This document shows, piece after piece, positions 59,011 to 64,000 of a stretch of DNA of 64,000 nt. The DNA is from Achromobacter spanius. Its GTDB lineage: Bacteria; Pseudomonadota; Gammaproteobacteria; Burkholderiales; Burkholderiaceae_B. The number at the start of each line of letters is the position of its first letter. Within the stretch, counting starts at the first letter, position 1. The position numbers and the translations under genes were made by a program. The notes under the pieces were generated by a model that was not told the DNA's origin, did no database searches, and saw nothing but the letters and a program-made list of their open reading frames with translations. The DNA lies in NCBI RefSeq assembly GCF_029637605.1, contig NZ_CP121261.1:4774001-4838000 (forward strand). The letters are read 5' to 3'.

Positions 59011-60942
59011 CTACTCGCTATACGACTTCGTGCTGTACAGGCTGACGGGCAGCAGGTTCAGTACCGGCAGGCCGGACACCGGGTCCTTGGCCTGCTTGTC
59101 GATATAGGTCTGCAGGACGTCGGCGTCCAGTACGCCGATGTCCTGGCGGCGTTCGGCGGGCACGTTGGCAAGGGTCTTGTACCCGTCACCGCCCGTCGCA
59201 TTGAAGCTCAGCACGAACAGCTTGTAGGTGCGCGCGGCATTCAGCGGTTGCCAGGTGGAGGTGGCGGCATCCAGCACTTCGATGTTGGTCACGCGATTGC
59301 CTTGCGCCTGCGCGCCATTCACGTCCCAACGCAAGCCGCCCGTATACGGGTAGGGGCCGGTCGACCCGCCCGCGCCGAAGACCGCCTGCATGCCGTCTTC
59401 CAGCATGCCCTTGACCTCTGCGCCCGTGATGTCCAGCCGCCACAGCATGTTGCCGAACGGCACCACCTCGATCACGTTGGCCGCGGTGACGTTCCCTTGA
59501 AGCGCCACGCGCACACCGCCACCGCTTTGCAGCGTGATGTCGGCCCCGCCGTAGTTGGCGTTGGCGACGTCCAGGTACGCTTGCGCCACCAGTTGCTGGA
59601 TGTCGCCGCCGCGCAGGTCCACGCTGCCCAAGGTGTTGCAATCCGCGCTTGAGCGGCTGCGGTCGCGGGTCAGGCCCGGCACGCGGCGCGAGCACAGTTC
59701 CTGCGGCACGGACGCCACGACGCTGGCGCTGAACACGTCGACCTTGTCCTTGAAGGGCTGTAGTACCGCGCTGGCCTGGGCGTCCGGCGGCTGGATGCGC
59801 AAGAAGCCGCTGGCCGCCACATCGGCAAGCATCGCGGTGTTGTCCACGGCGGCGGGCGCGGCGCCGGCCACCGTCAGCGTGTCGCCCATCAGCACATGGG
59901 GTGTGCCGGCGCATTCGGTCACGTCGCCGTTGGCATCGAAGCTGACCTTCAGCTCGCCCACCACCTGTGAATATTCCCAAGCCTGCACCAGGCAGACGCG
60001 CTTGCCGTCCTTGTTCTGCAACAGGGTCGGATAGGCGCCCGCCGGCGTGCCCACGCCGTAGTCCACCATGGAATCGGGGCCCAGCAGGGTGTGCGAATCG
60101 CCGCCCACCACCACGTCCACGCCGCTCAAGGTGGGGATGATCCGCTTGTCGTAGTCATAGCCGATATGGCTCAGCACCACGATCTTGTTCACGCCCTGGG
60201 CGCGCAGCGCATCGATCTGCGTTTGCGCCGCGATGGCTTCATCCGAAAACAGCGTGCCGGCGTCCGGGCTGGACGACTGTTGCGTCTTGTTGGCAATGGT
60301 CAGGCCGATGAGGCCGATGGACTGGCCATCGCGCTGCAGCACGATGGACGGCTTGACCAGGCCGGGCGCGCGCGACGGATTCAGTGCGGACCCGTCGGCA
60401 AAGCTGACGTTGGCGCTTAGCAAGGGGGTCTGGCACGTGCCGGCGTGCAGCAGGTCGATAAAGCGCTTCAAGCCGCTGTCGCCCTTGTCGAACTCGTGGT
60501 TGCCGACGGCCATCGCGTCAAAGCACACGGTGTTCATCATGGCCGCGTCGGCCTCGCCGGGTTCGCCCGCGCGGTTGAAGTACAGGGTGCCGGTATTGGC
60601 GTCGCCGGCGTGCAGCTTCAGCACGTTGGCGGACTCGGCCGCCAGCGCGTTGATGGCGCCGGTCACGCGCGGAAAGCCGCCCACGTCCACGTTCGCCGTC
60701 ACCGGCGTGCCGGCGGCGTTCTTGAGTTTCAGGTCTTTCTTCTTGCTGTCCAGCGTGGAGTGATGATCGTTGATGTGCAGGATCGTCAGTTCCATCGGCC
60801 GGCTGGCGGCCGGTTGTTCCGGCGCGGGCTGTTCCGGCGCGGGGCTGCCGGACGCGTCGTCATCATCGTCGTCGCCACCGCAGCCGGCCAGCAACAGGGC
60901 GCTCAGCATGGCGGCGCCCGCGGTCCTCTTCCACGTATTCAT
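59011..60942 (-). CDS. 5'-nucleotidase/metallophosphatase lipoprotein (UshA-like)
   Basis: A 643-residue exported enzyme with a lipoprotein signal (SALLLAGC, Cys21) and an Asp-rich linker (GGDDDDDDAS). The calcineurin-like metallophosphatase domain follows, with INDHH, LHAGD, GNHEFD, VVLSHIGYD and GGDSH metal motifs. The C-terminal 5'-nucleotidase domain contains the substrate signatures SGGGVR and NATGGDGY. It should release phosphate and nucleosides from nucleotides outside the cytoplasm. The insert with two cysteines (LCSRRVPG ... SADCN) is unusual. A TGTC-repeat resembling a Pho box lies upstream. It converges on the glycosyltransferase gene. Confidence 0.9.
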   Translation of the reverse strand: MNTWKRTAGAAMLSALLLAGCGGDDDDDDASGSPAPEQPAPEQPAASRPMELTILHINDHHSTLDSKKKDLKLKNAAGTPVTANVDVGGFPRVTGAINALAAESANVLKLHAGDANTGTLYFNRAGEPGEADAAMMNTVCFDAMAVGNHEFDKGDSGLKRFIDLLHAGTCQTPLLSANVSFADGSALNPSRAPGLVKPSIVLQRDGQSIGLIGLTIANKTQQSSSPDAGTLFSDEAIAAQTQIDALRAQGVNKIVVLSHIGYDYDKRIIPTLSGVDVVVGGDSHTLLGPDSMVDYGVGTPAGAYPTLLQNKDGKRVCLVQAWEYSQVVGELKVSFDANGDVTECAGTPHVLMGDTLTVAGAAPAAVDNTAMLADVAASGFLRIQPPDAQASAVLQPFKDKVDVFSASVVASVPQELCSRRVPGLTRDRSRSSADCNTLGSVDLRGGDIQQLVAQAYLDVANANYGGADITLQSGGGVRVALQGNVTAANVIEVVPFGNMLWRLDITGAEVKGMLEDGMQAVFGAGGSTGPYPYTGGLRWDVNGAQAQGNRVTNIEVLDAATSTWQPLNAARTYKLFVLSFNATGGDGYKTLANVPAERRQDIGVLDADVLQTYIDKQAKDPVSGLPVLNLLPVSLYSTKSYSE

Positions 60943-61032
60943 TCGTGTGATCCCTCGTTGTTGAAGGGCGAATGGTTGCGTTGGAAGATGACGTGAAGAT
61001 GAATGACAACGCTGTCATGAAAGCGCGAGGCG

Positions 61033-61050
61033 CTGTCTTGCGCATGTCAT
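61033..61050. promoter_or_regulatory. possible Pho box upstream of the 5'-nucleotidase
   Basis: CTGTCTTGCGCATGTCAT has two TGTC elements exactly 11 bp apart as in PhoB boxes. Another CTGTCAT occurs at 61012-61018. It matches the consensus at the TGTC cores but not in the A/T-rich middle. Phosphate control of a secreted nucleotidase would make sense. Confidence 0.3.
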
Positions 61051-61088
61051 AAAAAAAGGTCCGGCGCAGGGTATGCGCCGGACCTTTT
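61051..61088 (-). terminator. bidirectional-type terminator after frmA
   Basis: AAAAGGTCCGGCGCA (61054-61068) pairs perfectly with TGCGCCGGACCTTTT (61074-61088) around GGGTA. Read on the minus strand the stem ends in a run of seven T (61057-61051). It ends the frmR-frmA transcript before the nucleotidase gene. Confidence 0.9.
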
Positions 61089-61110
61089 GATACCGCGATA
61101 GACGCGGAAC

Positions 61111-62247
<1,137 letters not shown>

Positions 62248-62538
62248 TTACTTCAAATAGGAACGGACGATGCGCATCAGCTGATCGACTTCGGCTGCGG
62301 CGTCGATCCCGGCGTGTTGCGGCCCGCCCTGGGCGGATTGCAGAAAGGTTTCCCGGAGATGGCTTTCCAGCACCTCGGCCATCAGGCCGGTGGCGGCGCC
62401 GCGCAAGGCGGCCAGTTGCTGTAGCAGCGCCCCGCATTCCGTGCCCTCGTTGACCGCGCGTTCCAATGCTAACGCCTGCCCCTGGATACGGCGCAAGCGG
62501 GTGACGACACGTTTTTTTTCTTCCGGCGAATGCGGCAC
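62248..62538 (-). CDS. frmR: FrmR, formaldehyde-sensing repressor (CsoR/RcnR family)
   Basis: This 96-residue DUF156-family repressor carries all key sensing residues of E. coli FrmR at matching positions: Pro2, Cys35 (TECG) and His60 (ESHLRE). Formaldehyde cross-links Pro2 to Cys35 and releases DNA. Helical repeats RLRRIQGQALALER and LLQQLAALRGAATGLM are typical. It starts with GTG 62538 preceded by GGAG. A G-tract operator lies upstream (62556-62572). It represses itself and frmA. Confidence 0.93.
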   Translation of the reverse strand: MPHSPEEKKRVVTRLRRIQGQALALERAVNEGTECGALLQQLAALRGAATGLMAEVLESHLRETFLQSAQGGPQHAGIDAAAEVDQLMRIVRSYLK

Positions 62539-62555
62539 GGCAGGCTCCGAAAACG

Positions 62556-62572
62556 ATACAGGGGGGGAGTAT
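62556..62572. promoter_or_regulatory. FrmR-type G-tract operator
   Basis: ATAC-A-GGGGGGG-AGTAT: a run of seven G flanked by ATAC and GTAT half-sites, the form bound by RcnR/FrmR proteins (TACT-G6-N-AGTA type). It lies 18 bp upstream of the frmR start codon, so binding would block frmR-frmA transcription. Confidence 0.7.
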
Positions 62573-62600
62573 AAGGAAAGCCGCGCTTAATTCGCAAGAC

Positions 62601-62619
62601 ATGTGTACCTGTCTATACT
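62601..62619. promoter_or_regulatory. putative HutC operator at the hutC promoter
   Basis: ATGTGTACCTGTCTATACT contains outer GTGTA/TATAC half-sites and a -10-like TATACT (62614-62619). It is 65 bp upstream of the hutC start. On the reverse strand it reads GTATAGACAGGTACAC, similar in form to HutC boxes. A GTG at 62603 opens the hutC frame but lies inside this site and is unlikely to be the start. A near copy lies at 16656-16674. Confidence 0.5.
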
Positions 62620-62683
62620 GGAGGCCGATTTTTTCACCGCGCTTGGGGTCATTGTCCCAGCGACGCCCACCCAGGATGCTTCC

Positions 62684-63427
62684 GTGGCTTCTCCTCCCCC
62701 CCGATTGCCCGCCCAGACCAACGCTCTGCCCGCGCCCCTGTATGCGCAGGTCAAGCAGATGATCGCCCAGCAGATCCGCACCGGCGCCTGGCCCGCGCAT
62801 TACCGCGTGCCATCGGAAAGCGAACTGGTCGACGAGCTGGGGTTCAGCCGCATGACGATCAATCGCGCGCTGCGCGAGCTGACCGCCGAAGGCTTGCTGG
62901 TGCGGATGCAGGGGGTGGGCACGTTCGTGGCGCAGCCCAAGGCGCGGTCGGCGCTGTTCGCGGTGAACAACATCGCGGATGAGATCGCGGCGCGTAATCA
63001 TCACCATCACAGCCGCGTGGTGCGCCTGGCCGAAGAGCCGGCCGGCCCCGAGCAGGCCCAGGCGCTGGAGCTGCGCCCGGGGCAGCCGGTATTCCATTCC
63101 GTGATCGTGCATTTTGAAGACGACGTGCCGATCCAGTTGGAAGACCGTTACGTCAATGTGCGGCTGGCGCCCGACTACCTGAAGCAGGACTTCACGCAGC
63201 ACACCCCCTACGAATACCTGACGCGCGTGGCACCGCTGAGCGAAGGCGAGCACGTGGTCGAGGCCATTCTGGCCAAGCCGCGCGAATGCCAGTTGCTACA
63301 GATCGAACGCAACGAACCGTGTTTGCTGATCCGCCGCCGTACGTGGTCGGGCGACCGCGCGGTCACGCTTGCGCGCTTGATCCACCCCGGGTCGCGCCAT
63401 CGTCTGGAAGGCAAGTTCACGACATGA
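62684..63427 (+). CDS. hutC: HutC, histidine-utilisation repressor (GntR/HutC family)
   Basis: A 247-residue GntR-family regulator with an N-terminal winged helix (PLYAQVKQMIAQQIRTG, VPSESELVDELGFSRMTINR, LVRMQGVGTFV) and a C-terminal UTRA domain that binds urocanate in HutC. RNHHHHSRVV and LEDRYVNVRLAPDYLKQDFT are strongly HutC-like. GTG 62684, preceded by CCAGGA, gives the usual family length. The stop overlaps hutD as ATGA. It should repress the hut genes and itself until urocanate accumulates. The other hut genes presumably lie beyond the right edge. Confidence 0.88.
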   Translation: MASPPPRLPAQTNALPAPLYAQVKQMIAQQIRTGAWPAHYRVPSESELVDELGFSRMTINRALRELTAEGLLVRMQGVGTFVAQPKARSALFAVNNIADEIAARNHHHHSRVVRLAEEPAGPEQAQALELRPGQPVFHSVIVHFEDDVPIQLEDRYVNVRLAPDYLKQDFTQHTPYEYLTRVAPLSEGEHVVEAILAKPRECQLLQIERNEPCLLIRRRTWSGDRAVTLARLIHPGSRHRLEGKFTT

Positions 63428-64000
63428 CACCGCGCAATATTCGTTTGTATCGCGCCGCCGATTATCCGCGCATGCCGTGGAAGAATGGCGGGGGCATCAC
63501 GCAAGAGGTCGCCTGCAACCCGAGTGGCAGTAGCGCTGCGTTTGATTGGCGCTTGTCGATTGCCGACGTGGCGCAAGATGGGGGATTTTCGACGTTCAAT
63601 GGCTATCAGCGGGTTATTACCGTGCTTGAAGGCCAGGGCATTCAGTTGACGGTTGATGGCCGCGAACAAACGCCGTTGACGCCACGCCAGGTCTACGCAT
63701 TCCCGGGAGATGCGCGGGTCGATTGCCGTTTGCTGGACGGGGCGATCCGGGACTTCAACTTGATTTACGCGCCCGACCGCTATCAGGCCAGGCTGCATTG
63801 GGCGTCGGCGGCTTGCGTGTTCCACAGCGCCGCGCCCACCGTGCTGGTGCTGAGCGCGGGCGGTAAGCTGGTGGTGCGCGTGAATGGTGAGGCGCACGCG
63901 CTGCCGTCACGGTATGACTGCCTGCACAGTGATGGGCGGGTTGAGCTGGTGGAATATCGGCTGGAAGGCGACGTCGATGCGTGCGTGATCGAGCTGACGC
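63424..64000 (+). CDS. hutD: HutD family protein, 3' end cut by window
   Basis: 192 codons are visible before the edge. The cupin-type HutD hallmark MPWKNGGGITQEV is at about residues 17-29, followed by FDWRLSIADVAQDGGFSTFNGYQRVITVLEG. HutD is thought to buffer histidine/urocanate levels and limit hut expression. The start ATG overlaps the hutC stop (ATGA), so the two are co-translated. The frame is open to position 64000. Confidence 0.93.
   Translation, partial: MTPRNIRLYRAADYPRMPWKNGGGITQEVACNPSGSSAAFDWRLSIADVAQDGGFSTFNGYQRVITVLEGQGIQLTVDGREQTPLTPRQVYAFPGDARVDCRLLDGAIRDFNLIYAPDRYQARLHWASAACVFHSAAPTVLVLSAGGKLVVRVNGEAHALPSRYDCLHSDGRVELVEYRLEGDVDACVIELT

Noticed and set aside
62603..62683. 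27-codon N-terminal extension of HutC from GTG 62603.
   Set aside because: It lies within the promoter/operator and adds residues absent from the family; GTG 62684 has CCAGGA upstream.

Overview
This is a high-GC stretch of a betaproteobacterial chromosome, most like Achromobacter/Bordetella (Alcaligenaceae). That rests on gene content and codon bias only: LysR-rich gene order, a D-amino-acid/peptide ABC operon, yafC-dkgB-like synteny, frmR-frmA and hutC-hutD. I saw no rRNA, tRNA, CRISPR array, prophage or insertion sequence.

Layout. 1-10261: a divergent catabolic locus. A D-amino-acid dehydrogenase-like gene and the first codons of an M81 metallopeptidase read left. A second M81 metallopeptidase, a complete Dpp-type ABC importer and an amidase read right, behind a 23-codon leader ORF and LysR-type palindromes. 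10227-15301: dkgB with a divergent YafC-like LysR regulator, a DUF4261 protein, and an MFS exporter with its divergent LysR regulator. 15320-17956: a membrane-anchored EAL phosphodiesterase, then an ECF sigma factor with its NrsF/DUF1109 membrane anti-sigma factor. 18145-19659: an isolated, degenerate adenylate-forming protein between two terminators.

20022-48114 is the remarkable part: a same-strand cluster of about 28 kb bounded by strong terminators. It encodes a TolC-like outer-membrane lipoprotein, a short HlyD-like adaptor, a second HlyD-like adaptor with a GAF-like N-terminus, and a PqqD-like/M50 (HELGH)/HlyD fusion membrane protein. A 34-codon bridging ORF follows, then a giant protein of about 7246 residues. 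The giant has an N-terminal LEPR-XLL motif, a DUF4347 domain with a caspase-like His/Cys pattern, Tsp3-like calcium-binding segments, a carbohydrate-binding-like insert, and 22 tandem 204-residue units (612 bp each, with no net indel). The cluster has no ABC ATPase and the giant has no RTX repeats. I infer a dedicated, non-canonical export system for a giant surface adhesin, with the M50 protein at the inner membrane. I know of no published mechanism for it.

48222-56497: arginine/guanidino metabolism (AsnC-family regulator, ornithine cyclodeaminase, sodium:solute symporter, agmatinase-family ureohydrolase), interleaved with a DUF1059 protein, a PAS-GGDEF-EAL protein and a DUF697-type GTPase. 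56839-58991: two translationally coupled surface-glycan genes. 59011-60942: a lipoprotein 5'-nucleotidase. 61111-62538: the formaldehyde-detoxification operon frmR-frmA with a recognisable G-tract operator. 62684-64000: hutC and a hutD cut by the window edge. Two c-di-GMP genes flank the adhesin locus, so cyclic-di-GMP control of surface attachment is plausible but only inferred.
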